A DNA stretch of 64,000 nucleotides from NCBI GenBank assembly GCA_001600455.1, contig BCKC01000006.1, positions 2,294,001-2,358,000 of the forward strand. Reading direction: 5' to 3'. This stretch comes from Endocalyx cinctus (lineage: Eukaryota; Ascomycota; Sordariomycetes; Amphisphaeriales; Apiosporaceae). Below are positions 49,601 through 61,832 of the stretch, piece by piece; positions within the stretch are counted from its first letter, which is position 1, and every line of letters starts with the position of its first letter. The translations under genes and the position numbers were made by a program. Below the pieces are notes generated by a model that worked only from the letters and a program-made list of their open reading frames with translations, did no database searches and was not told the origin of the DNA.

Positions 49601-51815
49601 ATGCCACTTAAAGTTATCGTTGTTGGCGCTGGAATTGCTGGTCTCTGTGCAGCAGCTTCATTGAGACGAGCAGGTTGTGATGTCTTAGTAAGTTATTAAC
49701 AATTTCTCCTCTTTTTCCTTGGTCTTATGTCCGTTTCAAATGCCCTGCATGAGCATCCAGCAAAATGAATTTTAGTTTCTTTACGATACGAGATTGGCAC
49801 ATGAAAAAAAAAGAAAAAAAAAAAGAGTTAAGGAGTATTGCATCAGCATCCTCCTACTGTCTGAATTCCTAATTGGATGATAATCCTGGTTCATCATTGC
49901 TAATCATCTCATCATTTCTTTTTTTTGCTCACCCGCTTCTTTTCAACCGAAAGATCCTTGAAAAATCGGGCTTCGCTACCGAGATAGGTGCGGCTTTAGC
50001 TATTTCTCCTAATGGATCTCGAGTGCTTGAACGCCTCGGCTTTTCATATACACACGCGCGCGCATGTGAAGTCCAATCTTGGGATACTGCAGATGCCGAG
50101 ACCATGGCGATACTGGCCAGTGCCGATCTGAGCAAGGCGGAGCAGATGTTTGGCTCCGCCGTTCGCACAGTTCACCGGGTCGACTTACATACAGAGCTGC
50201 TACGCCTGGCGACTGGTCCTGCTGGGGAGGGTAAGCCGGCCGAGTTGAAACTGGGTTGTTCAGTCATCAAGGGAACATCGGACGGAACCATCTATCTTGA
50301 AGATGGTTCGAGCTACTCAGCCGATCTGATCGTGGCGGCTGATGGGCTCCACTCAGTTCTGAGAGACCCAGTCCTGGGGCCTGATGCCAAGTCCAAGCCG
50401 TATCATTCTGGTTCATCGGCCTTCCGTTTTCTCGTTGATACTGAAGTTTTCAAGAAGGATCCCATCCTTGCGAAACTCTTGGACCAGAAGAAGGGCAGAG
50501 CTACGGCCATCGTCGACACGAAAGATGTGCGGGAGCGTCACATTATGTGGTACGGTTGCCGCGAGTAAGTAGCATTTTCTCCGTTTTTTTTTCTTCCTCC
50601 TCCCTCCAACTCTGTTGCCCATACGAGCATAACAATTAACACAAGTTTTATATCTATTACAGTGATGTATTTATTTGCTAATACTTTTTATTACAGCGGA
50701 GAAGTTCAGAACTTTGTTGGAATCCACCCCAGTAGCCAGGAAACCATCCAAGAGGGAGAAGGTATAGTAGTATTGTTTCGATCCAATCAAAAACCCCTGT
50801 CTTGAAATAATAAGAAATCCAGAAAAGAGGAGAAAAAAAAAGTAAGATATATGTGGTATTCGAGTAGAGAGGCTTACTGGTCGATGGTTTACTTCATTCA
50901 GATGCCAAACTCTTTATGAAAAAAGAGTTTACCCACTATCATGAGGATGTCAACCGCATGCTATCGTAAGTTTTCTCTTTTCCCTTTCTTTTCCTTTTCA
51001 ATTTAATCTTAATTATCCTTTTCTTTGCTTGTTTCAACTCTTCCTTTTTGACTTCCTCCTCGGATCTCGACGACCGAACCCCGGTATTTGCTAACAAAAG
51101 ATTGTCGATCTGTATAGCTTGGCGGAACATGTCAGATGCTGGCCTCTATTCGTCCAAGATCCTTTCCCCACGTGGGTACGCGGGCGGATCGTCCTAATTG
51201 GAGATGCAGCCCATCCTGTAAGAACCTTCTTCGAATTTTATCAGAGCTACGCCGAAAATAACGGTGGAAAACTCACCCACCCCACCCTCACCCCCTTATT
51301 TTTCGCCGCCATCAAGTTTAGTTACTAACACGCGATTATATCACTGAAAAGATGTTACCCTTCGGTGGCCAAGGCTGCAACATGGCGATCGAAGATGGCG
51401 GAGCACTTGGATTCCTATTCGAGAATGTGCAAGACCCATACGAGATCGATTCACGCTTGGCCCTATTCGAGAAAGTACGCAGAAATAGGGCGTCTCGCGT
51501 TCAGATTTTATCTAGCGTGAGAATTCATCGCGAGAAAGAAGTCGAGGACAAAGTGCGCAAATACACCGATTCGCCTGACGCTCGTACGTAAAATGATACC
51601 ATCCGTTCAATTGTTGAATTTTCTTCTGTTATTAACTTGTTTTCTTTTTCTTTTTCTTCAAGCGGTACCTACATCCATGCGCGAGAGGACGGTACATGAT
51701 TACAGGTATGATGGCGTCATAATGTTAATTTTACGTCGTACTTTTGCTGATAACTTGATGGATACACAGCTATGACTTGTTCAGCGCATGCGAGAATATT
51801 ATTAAGGCCTGCTAA
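49601..51815 (+). CDS. FAD-dependent monooxygenase (salicylate hydroxylase-like)
   Basis: Eight exons: 49601-49687, 49954-50564, 50697-50761, 50902-50965, 51118-51217, 51352-51583, 51663-51705, 51770-51815, giving 415 residues. Class A flavoprotein aromatic hydroxylase: GAGIAG at 9-14 binds the ADP part of FAD, the middle DLIVAADGLHS matches the DG motif for FAD and NAD(P)H, and GDAAHP at 304-309 followed by PFGGQGCNMAIEDG completes the FAD site. Such enzymes hydroxylate, sometimes decarboxylatively, or epoxidise phenolic polyketides, which fits the NR-PKS neighbour. It is divergent from the AflR-like gene. Introns are numerous for a gene of this length; the first, at 266 nt, is unusually long. 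The protein is complete, with no missing core segment. Confidence 0.9.
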
Positions 51816-54800
51816 ATTACACGATCAGCATGATTACAATAGGAAGCTTCTTACCTTTCTGTGTTGTAGTACATACCTGAATCCCTACCTTGTAGGCCTG
51901 ATTATAGACGGCTGCATTGCCCAGCTGTGCCAAGTTTTTTTTTATTCCACTAAACTGTTCACTATAGCTGGGGGTATATCATATACGGATTATAATTCAT
52001 CTGAATCAGGCATGTCAAATATGAGATCCATGTAGATCATTACAACTGGTGCTGCTCAAGATAGGATCAACATAGTAATAATCTTCTCTTTAACCATTCA
52101 GCCATTCTAAAGGATGGTTGTCATCATGTTGATTTCACTGAATTCAATGCCGTATTAATAGACATATTGACATCTACACTACTTAAATCATTTAACCTAC
52201 TTACTTAGCAGTTGAGCCGCATCCTATTACAGACTAACTAGAGAATCTAACGGCGTTGAAGCAAGGATCTTATTTCTTATTTTTACGACTTAGGTATTCA
52301 TATATTTTACCTGAGTACTTACTTAAAAACTTATTCGATGCTTGCTATATCGCCTGAACTAGGGATGCATATATCCATGCACATACTTCAGTACTTCCTT
52401 TTAAGAGAAGCCAGCCAGACCAGCGTCTCCCTTACTTATCTACACTATCTGGATTTCGATTCGCCAGTGTAGATGATCTAGGACTTTTCAAACATCAGCC
52501 ATGGCTATCTAGGTAAATTGAACATATTCTAGTGAGTATACTCCGTATGCAGAGATAGTATGCTTGCTCTATCCTAAATATACAGGAATAGCATCCATGC
52601 CCGGCTGCTCGGTTCCGTGCATATGGCTGAAGGATAACGTTAGAATATACCTACGTACCCTAGCGATCTTTTTGTCAGCACTATACTCTGAGACGAGAAA
52701 TCAATTACTCCGGTCCTTTGTTCATCGCACAATAACACCGCCGGTCTCGCTATCCCGGAGAAAATACCTAGGCACCTATCTTCACCATTAGATTTCATGA
52801 TGGGTTTTTCCATAATCTCCTTTTTGTCCAAATCTATCACAGCATCCAACAATGTAACTTAGCCGATCACTTAATGCAGGGACCACGCCACACCACTAGC
52901 TCTGTATATCGGTATTCCTGACGCTCAAGTTTATAAAATCTGGAAATGAACAATCGCACTCACCTAATTTATTATACGATTTAAGCATAAATCATAATGT
53001 AAAGAGTGTATTTTTGGCCCTTTCTTCATAATGTGATAGTGTGGTGTGGACAATGAGTTTTGAAAAGGTCGAGGTTAATAGCATACTTACATGGGGAAAA
53101 AAATCGTATCAGTATTATATACATGAAAGATTTACATAAACGCCTTCACCGCCCACTACAACCATTCGATTTCAAGAAGGCGGCCGAGATTTCGCGGGGT
53201 ACTTGGCAATTTTAACCCAAAATACCTAGATAAGTTTCTAGGACCAACCATTCTTCCAATTGTTTTCATAGGTACTCTACTTGTAGATAGTCATATCACC
53301 AGTTCTCTTAGCTTTTAGGAGTACTGCCGAGCAGGGAGAAACCGAAGGATCGAGCTGAAATCAGATGCTAGGTACCTTGAAACATACCAGCAACATACTA
53401 ACTCCGCTCTAGTTGTAACGTCAACGCACCTTGCATTATAGCCAACATACATAGTACACGCAAGTCGCTTACAAGAATCAAGTGAACATGATGTGAGGCA
53501 AGAGCTAGTCGTATTTCGTGTTCTATCATGTCCTATCGTGTTCTGTCTTGTTACATCACAATTCGTCCTATCATATATTATATTCGATGGCTTTCCATCC
53601 CATGAAATCGGAAAGGGGGGGTATCACGCATGCAGATGCACATCTTCTAAGCGAGCTAATGAGGCTCGTTTTTCACAAGTCGACCGTTCGATATAACGAC
53701 AACCCCAGCTCAACAGAACTAACAAAAGACTATGTTTGCCTAGTGTGAAATAGCGCTACTAAATAACGGTGCAGCCTTATGAAGTCTGAGAGAAGAAGGT
53801 AGAAAGTGAAGGCGAAATAGAATTACCGAGATACACCCCCCTCATTCTTTCTCCGCTTCCATCAATCAAGATCTGGGTTGCGAAAACCCCATGGTAAAGC
53901 GGGAAGCCAAGTCTAATGCTAAACTAGAGTACTAGCCCCATCCCTCCAGATCCCCGGAAATACTCTTCCCTGTTCATCAATTGTCCAAAATAAGTAATCT
54001 CACCCGTCTCCTCCCCCACGCGATCTAATCCTTCAGGCGCAGTTTGCAGTACACATAGAACAACACATACACAGATAGGAGCTTCTTCCTCCATTACCAG
54101 ACTTTATCTAGTACTGGATGGTTCCATTTTCATTTTTCAAGACGGATGCGGCGCTACGATGAGATTTCAATGGTTTCGTATGTATAGGTCTTCTAAGGTC
54201 TTCGACATGACACTAATGCCGTGCAGTTCGACAGGGTTGGAGGCCGGAATATGTACATTGGGCACAGACCCTGCTCGACTAATATTCTGGATCTCGAATG
54301 AAGGATAAGCTGCACGGCACCTATTCGAAGAAATATGAAGTACACGTTTACTTCTGTAGTCTTGGATCATGTGCGGTGTGCAGCTTAGTGGCACGTCAGA
54401 TCAACTTCTTACCACCACATAGGTTTACTTTAGCCCTTTTCTAGCCTCCTCTTACGACTCCAACTTTACCTATCGGGGTAATATTTAGTTACTTGGGATT
54501 TGAAGGAAAATCAGATTATGGGAGATCCAAGTTACTAGATATGGGATGTCGGTGCATTTAGTCCCTAACAGCGGATCGAAGTTCGAAATCCTGATTGGAA
54601 TCGCACTGGTAAGTATAGATAATTGTGGTTAATTAATAGTGATGTGATATATACATTGTTGGAATACTGGTAATAGGGGTTAATCATACTATCGCACAGC
54701 TAGTTTAGTATAGTACGTACGGGTCCGGTGATATTCCCCCTTAAGGGGAATATCTCCTAATCTTATGGAAATTCCTTGAACTTGATACTTAACATCATCA

Positions 54801-57740
54801 ATAATTACAGAATATAATTATTTGCACTTCAAACAATACGATCGTATACAGCCAATTCAACAATATACACTGTCCTCATTGAAGTTCTCAAGGTATAATA
54901 CTCACAGATAAGATTTGAAAGATTGTAGAAGTACATTCCTTGATATTAGGTTCCTATAGCAAGCTGGAACGAAATCTTTTCTGTTAGTGACTTTCAACAA
55001 TGAGAAAGGATCGGACACATTATCATGAGATTTTAATAGATAAACTATCGATTATGTAGGAATGAGAGCATGCAAGATATTCTTAAACTCTTAGATGGTC
55101 AATCAAAAATGTTGCCCTAAACATATGGAGTTGAGGGGAAATATTTTCTAGGATCGCAGGCCAGAAACAGCATCTTATATAGTGGTTTTAAATAATTAGA
55201 CAATACCTATTAGAGTATGAACTCTCCCTTAAACAATCAGAAATTTAGTAGAGTAAACTATTCATTCGGTTTCCGACAAGGATGTTATACACCTTAAAAC
55301 AAAAGGCATTGTAGAAATATTATCTATAAGTTACCAATTTTATATATGTTTCAAGCCGTTATAGCTGTCCCATAAAGAGGCTGTATTTCTAATATGGGAA
55401 CATACGTACAAAAGGTGTCATATTAACTACTTATTTCACGAGCTCCAGCCTTTCCTCATCACGATGGTACGTCTAAATAGTCTTTTGATATTAAAGAAAT
55501 ATACAGTTACTTCCGTCTCAAGACCTTGAGTCTCTAGTCAAGTCAAAGTCAAAAGTGATAATGAAGTAGCGACAGGAATATCCAAAGCATAATGTTCAAT
55601 GTGTCCGAATAAATAGAAAGACCTGATAAGACTCATGCATTTGTGAGTTTATGCTTTACAGGATGTATTTTTAGGTACCTCCGTGAAGTTGTCGTGGACG
55701 CCAAACTCAATAAAATTAGCGACCAACATTTCGATTTTAGATCGACACAGATTTTCCGATATAAGAAGGATAGAATTTAATTGTCTATTTATGAAAATTT
55801 TGTGGCGGACGTTTTTGAGTCTCTTATTTGGTTTCAGTTAATAACATTGGGTTGAAGTGAGAGACATCACATGACCAGCAAGGAGACAACACTCCAAAAT
55901 ATGTTCCAATAACCCGACACTTTGGAACCTGATTATGTACTCACACATGATCTTGCTTCAGCTTCTTTCTAATAAAGTATATGAAAATTGGTAAGGGTAT
56001 CTTGGACCATCCAAGGATCCGGGTCGCTGCAAGTCCGTGCATCTACATATTTCTCGGATCCCAGACCTAACATAGCGTTACAAAAATCAATGCAACTACT
56101 ATTCTGATTTGTTGTTTAAAAGGAAGTTAATAATAATACCCAATTATGTTAGAGCTGCATAATGAGAAAGGGGTGCTGATGCGGCCTGAGAGGATCTAGA
56201 AACCTTCTCCGCTCTGGTTCTATTCTACGTCCGCCCCTTTTTCAGGGTGATCTGTAGCATGAAATCTTTGTTCACGCACATCTTAATTAATAAACAAGCA
56301 TATGGCTTCGGGGATATTAGTGGATATGGTACTACCTCTTAGGCAATCTGAAGGCACCAGCAACTAGCTATGGCTGTAAATATATAATTATAATTACATC
56401 TAACTTAGTGTCCCGGCTTTTGAACGGAACTTACAGAATCAACGCCATCAATTAATATTTAGGTGCCCCAACGAATACCCTGGCGTTATTTAATAAACCG
56501 CTATGCTCATTCATAAACCGATGTTCTCTGGGTTAACTAGCGCTGAATCAGGAGTGTATTGTCACAAAAGCGTATTCTTGTCATGTCTCTGGTGTTAAAA
56601 TGGTATATTATTAGACAGATATTCCATATCCTCTCTACGTAGAACGACTTTAGTTTACGCCTTGCTCCGTGATGGTTAGGCCTTCGGCATCCGATATCCG
56701 CGAAGACGAGCTGAAAAGATTAATATTATCACGAAATGCACAATGAAAATTTGAAAATTCCATACGAGAGCATGTATCAAGTGAATATCTACATTCGGTG
56801 TTTTTTAGACTGTGAGCAAGGTTGGCATATAATATGATTTGTGTATAAAGTATGACGTGGGACTCCGAGCGGTATTTTGATAACCCATGGTTGCCAGTCA
56901 TCGGATTTCAAAGCGATTGGAAATCTAGAAAGTTACCCAGGATATCGACATCAACTGCTACTAGTCTTACGTGCTTTTTAAAGGATTGTGCGTAGTAAGA
57001 AACTCTCTCATACCACTGCGATATGTAATATGATCGGTATTTAAAAAATCCATATCGCAGAGGCGAATATGTCTTAAAGAAGCGGCTCGAAAAAGAGTTA
57101 AAGTTAAACCGACGACGGTTTATTTCCGTCCATGAAATTCCCCGGATCCTGACCGAGCAAAAATTCCTAATGAGGTAAACCATCCATGTACTAGAAGATA
57201 CCCATCATCCCCTTTTTGGCTGCTTACTTACCCTTGTCAGGTTTCTTAGGTTTACTCTGCCAAGCCCACCATATCGAGTATGCTGAATCGGGGTTGCATC
57301 AAGGGTCCCGTCCTAGAATAAGGGGTATATCTAGTAGTGTACTGTACACCCCATACTTAGGTATATCCCCAACGGCACATATTTTGATAACCGGCGTATT
57401 TCGACCATGCGGGATGTCAATCCTGGAACTTGTTGATAGAAGATCAATTATTGTCTGTACAAAACACAATCCTGCGATGGGTAGCTAGGTTCCTACCTTG
57501 CAATGTAACTTAGCAAACGTTGCCTGCCGGTGGCTCAACGCCGATTATGGGAAATACTTAGAGCACCACCACCTGAGAGACTCCCAAGGGATGACTATGT
57601 CCATAAAACAGCCATTATGTTTTACGCCTAAAATATTGTAACTAATTCTATCAGACCTCCCTTGAAACTATTTCCACCCATTGCAACGCTTGGTATTTGT
57701 GTCTTGATTTTGTTTTTATCCAACTTACTATTCATTTATC
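51816..57740. other. 5.9-kb AT-rich gene-free stretch
   Basis: Nothing with a recognisable product is seen on either strand. By eye the DNA from about 54.6 to 57.2 kb is markedly AT-rich, as expected of repeat-induced point mutation debris, though I did not compute an index. A candidate small element at 54655-54864 is listed separately. The last few hundred bases include the O-methyltransferase promoter. Confidence 0.5.
54655..54864. mobile_element. Candidate solo LTR or MITE-like element
   Basis: Starts ATTGTTGGAAT and ends ATTCAACAAT, near-inverted ends that differ by one base bulge. Both sides carry ATAC directly outside, a possible 4-bp target duplication. Inside is a perfect 10-bp hairpin, GATATTCCCC-CTTAA-GGGGAATATC, at 54730-54754. 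TGTTGGAA starts are common in copia-type LTRs, but no coding remains or primer-binding site were seen next to it. Confidence 0.38.
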
Positions 57741-59257
57741 ATGGCTTCAGAGCTCGGAGTACTTGTCAGCACCATCGTGGAAAAGGCCACAAAGCTTTCT
57801 CACGAACTAGGTTCCGAAAAAGTTCCCTTCCACACCACCGACGAGAGTGGTTATAACGCCTATGAAGGAGAGAGCACCTCTCTGAGACAGGCACGATATG
57901 ACATCGCTAGAGCAGCGCAAGAACTTTTACGCCTGGCTCAGGGTCCAGAGGATGCCATCCTCCAAATGGCATGGGCGGTAAGATTTTAAAGTTGTGTCAA
58001 TGCGTAACTTGAACCACCTTTTCTGACTGTGTCTGTGTAAAACCAGAGTATGGACACCGCCAATCTGGGCGTCCTCTTGCGATTTGAAGTTGCGCAGAAT
58101 GTGCCCCTAAGCGGTAGTATCGCGGCCATGGACCTGGCCACCAAAGTTGGCTTACCGGAGAATACCCTGACGCGCATGGTGAGATTCGCCATAGGCAATG
58201 GGCTCTTCCGAGAGCCGTCGCCGGGGATGTTCTCGCATAGCGCGACGTCGGCGGCGCTCGCGAGGAGCGGGTCCTTGCGTGACATCTCGGCGGCGAGCAC
58301 ACACGAGATAGCCAACATGGCCGCCAACCTACCCGAGACATTGAAACTGCAGCAGGAGAAAGGGGAGGCCGGTCCTTATTCGGCTTTCAATATCGTATGG
58401 CCCCAGTACTCTAACATCTTCGAGTGTCTACAAAATGAGCCCAACTTCGCCCGCCGTTACCACGAGTACATGGTCGGTCGCGTGAACACGGATCGCTGGT
58501 CCACGAGCAACATCACGAAATCGTGGAGCTGGAAGAGTGTCGGCGACAGGACCGTCGTAGATGTAAGATACCCCCTTCGTATAGACTATATATATATATA
58601 TATATGCCAAACTAACTTTCATACTCCTAAGGTCGGGGGCTCTGCAGGCCAAACTTGCATGGCGCTCGAAAATGTGTGCCCAAATGCCAAGTTCATCATC
58701 CAAGACGTTGATAATGTCGCGCTTGAGCAAGGACGCCAAGCCCTGAAGAGCGCCAACGCCGAACTAGCAGCTAGAACTAGTTTTGAGCAGTACGACTTCT
58801 TCCAGCCGCAGCAATTGTCTGCTGATATTTACGTATTCCGTCACATCTTCCACGACTGGTCCGACGCAGATACGGTAAAGATCCTTAAGAGCCAGGTACC
58901 TGGACTCAAAAGCGGAGCGACGATATTGGTCATCGAAGGAATCGTGCCGCCGCCCCCGGCGAAGAGCGCAAATACTCTCGACGAGAAACAAATTCTGTAA
59001 GTGATACAATAGAACGGCCTCAAAAATATACGCATATCTTGCTCTCACCTATTTTGATGAGATACTAATCTATGGCCTTTTCTTTTTACAGTATCGAGGA
59101 CATGATCATGTTGGCCGTCCACAACGGCCGCGAGCGACCTATAGAAGACTTCATCAAGTTGTTTAAGGAAGCTGATCCTAGATATGAATATGTAGGAACT
59201 ACTGGTGGTGAAGATGGCGCTTTTCAGTCCGTCGTCGAGTTCAAGTGGTGTCCTTGA
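57741..59257 (+). CDS. O-methyltransferase, fungal polyketide type (methyltransferase family 2)
   Basis: Four exons: 57741-57977, 58047-58562, 58632-58996, 59092-59257, giving 427 residues. The N-terminal part is a winged-helix dimerisation domain with LGVLLRFEVAQNVPLSGSIAAMDLA. Then comes the SAM site DVGGSAG at about 251-257, NAKFIIQDVDNV for the acidic loop, and RHIFHDWSD with the catalytic base His at about 325. The C-terminal VHNGRERPIEDFIKLFKEA matches the family's end. It transfers a methyl from SAM to a phenolic hydroxyl, as AflP/OmtA-type enzymes do in polyketide pathways. The second intron, with a TATATA run, interrupts the SAM motif between the Asp and Val codons. The gene is convergent with the ACP-TE gene, 251 bp away. 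Confidence 0.93.
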
Positions 59258-59508
59258 AGGGAAATCATACTATGGATAGGGTATTTATAAGAGAATATGA
59301 TTGAACTTTTAATTACTTAGTCTAAAATTTTATTTTAATAGTTGCAAGAGTGTATAGTAACGCCACAAGGGGCCGATTCTTCTATATAAGCTCGATCGTA
59401 TGTATGAGCGTAAATTTATATGTAACGGTTATCATTCATTATCATGAAGCTAAGTAAGCACATCCCTATTACTCATTTACTGTAAAGTGGGTATAGAAGA
59501 AAAGTACA

Positions 59509-60727
59509 TTAATATGTTTCCCAAACGTTATTCCGATGTGAAGGTACATTCTCCATGGCATCTTGAATGAGTCTTCCCAAGAATGCAGCCTGGAGCAATC
59601 TCTAGTCAGCGGTCATAATATCAATTGCATGGATGGAAGAGATAAGCGGAGGTACGACTTACATTAGGTGGGTGAACGCAGTTAAAGTGATTACCAGGCA
59701 TGGTGGCTACAGCAACAGCTTTTCCTGGGAATAGCCTCTCCCAACCATGTGGCTCAAAGCTTGGCCTCTTATCTAAAAGGAACCTGGAGACCTTAACCCG
59801 CGTATCTAGACCGGTCTGTCCGATGGCACCCTGCGGCAAGACACCCGAAGAAGACCAAATGATATATATCTGAGGCATTTCCGAAACAGGACAGTCCATT
59901 GGCTCGGGCATATACTTTTTAATCGCCGCAATGGTGGAGTCAAAGTGTCGGGTTAGCCATGCAGGCGTCTGTTTCGCACCCCAGTTCCCCATGAGATTGT
60001 TGGATGCAAGATAGTGTACCACCTCCATGGGAAGAGCTTCGAACTCTAATCGACACGGAGAGTCGATAAAAATAAGCTTATCAACCTTATCACCTTCGCG
60101 AATAAGCTGCTTGGCGACTTCATATGCGTGATAGCCTCCAGCTGACCAGCCCCCGACGGTGTAAGGCCCAAATGGCTGGACTCTCCGAATTTCGGAGATC
60201 CAGGTGCTTGTCAGATCTTCTATAGTACCAGTGTATAGATCTTGGCGATTCAGAAGTGGGCTGTTGACTCCGTAGAGACAGCGGTCTGGTCCTAGCGAGG
60301 GTATTTGCGCATATGCCATTCCCGAGCCACTTCCATCTGGCAATAGGAAGATTTTATGCGCAGCATCAACATCGCCTCGAAGTCGAAGAGCAAGTGGTTG
60401 CGTTGGTTTCTCGACCATGAGAAGCTTTTCTTGAACTTCACATTTTGGGATACTGGCAGAACTCGAGACACTAACGGGCGCGAGCTCCGCTAGTCGTTTC
60501 TTGAGAGCTTCAACATTTGGCCAGTCTTGAAAGGCGGTAATGTCAAGTTTGAGTTTAGCAGACGTAGAAATGCGGTCAACGATGATACGGGAAAGTATGG
60601 CATCGACACCGAGGTCTGCGAACTCAGTATCATCAGTTAACTCATGACGATCAACACCGACCTCGTCAGCAATAATATCTAAGACTTGCTCCACAAACTG
60701 TGAGTCGTACGTGGGGGTGCCCATCAT
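59509..60727 (-). CDS. Free-standing ACP-thioesterase didomain protein (ACP serine replaced by Ala)
   Basis: Two exons: 60727-59663 and 59589-59509, giving 381 residues. Residues about 8-82 form an acyl-carrier fold of the NR-PKS type (LTDDTEFADLGVD), but the phosphopantetheine site reads LGVDAI with Ala43 where Ser is expected. Residues about 125-381 form a type I thioesterase: LLPDGSGSGMAY, nucleophile Ser195 in GGWSAGG, Asp222 in FIDSPC and His347 in PGNHF, so the catalytic triad is complete. No KS, AT or PT sequence precedes it; the 1.1 kb upstream is non-coding. The intact splice and normal C-terminus argue against a simple fragment. A role in releasing product from the nearby NR-PKS or HR-PKS is inferred. 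An upstream Met (60790) would only add a Lys-rich leader. Confidence 0.9.
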
Positions 60728-61832
60728 GATGTTTTTGAATAAGAAAATTAGTTTGACTATTATCTTTTGTGTCTTCTTTTTAATCTTCAAAGTTTTATCT
60801 CCAAAGCAAAATAAATAATGATATCACTTGGCCCTTGAAGACCGAGAAAGTTCTAAATCTCGCAATACCACAAAATGCACGGACAGTGCCATTCAAAGAC
60901 TCAAGCCATTCCTTAAGCCTGGCAGCTCAGTCAGAATCATACGGCGTTAAAAACACAGCGTATGCAAGGTAATGGTGGTGTCAGTGATTTTTGCCCATAG
61001 GGAGATGCATAGTACTATAGTCACACCCCTCCCGGGATTGTGTTTGGCCTAAATATTGTTTCTCACGTCTTAGCAAGGGTCCTACAGCAAGGCAGCGTGC
61101 ATTAAACGAATTAGTGATAAGAGTGGAATTTACATCATTTTCGGTCTTTATTAAAGAAAAAGAATACCCCAACGGGTCAGAACAAGTCCTAAAGTGGTAA
61201 TTACCCTAAGGGGAATACACTGCTACACTATGTTATGCATGCGCTGTCGATGACCCACATCCGTTATGTTGTCTGGTTGTATGACCAGGGGGGTGTGAGA
61301 TGAGAGTACTCCTATTTTGGGGAGATTGAATAAAAAGGATCGCTTCGTTACAATGCGTATGTATAGGTACATTCCGAACACTACGTTGAATATACTACTC
61401 TGTACCCCCATTTGAAACCCTAGGCTTAATGCAAGGCGAGACGACTATACGAGGCAATACTGGCAAGGATTCTAAGACTGCCTAAGTTAGGAGAGAAAGG
61501 CGTCCGGGAATATATTGCTATCTTGATAACCAAATTCAAATCAGAATCAGAACTGACCTGAATCTTATACCAGTCAACTTGGTCATCATTGTGTCATAAA
61601 GGACAAATAGGATTTGCAATAATACAGATTCACAATCTCCACTGTATATGTCTGTTTGATTTACTATCATTAATATTTCATCGATTACACCCTCGGTTAT
61701 ACCTCTCATGAAGAGTAATAGTAGCATGCTCAACAGCATCATTAGCATCTTCTAATAAACACGCCACTTCTCGTCATTTCTGACCCTTCAGAGAGGCATG
61801 TGAGAAGGATCTTCATTTATAGAATATCAATT
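60728..61832. promoter_or_regulatory. Divergent promoter region, ACP-TE gene / HR-PKS
   Basis: 1105 bases between divergent starts. No gene is seen. A CCCTAAGGGG near-palindrome lies at about 61204-61213. The arrangement suggests the two genes could be switched on together. Confidence 0.5.

Noticed and set aside
54575..54600. GTTCGAAATCC, another T-loop-like string in a gene-free stretch
   Set aside because: The flanking bases do not form the 5-bp T stem or the rest of a cloverleaf.
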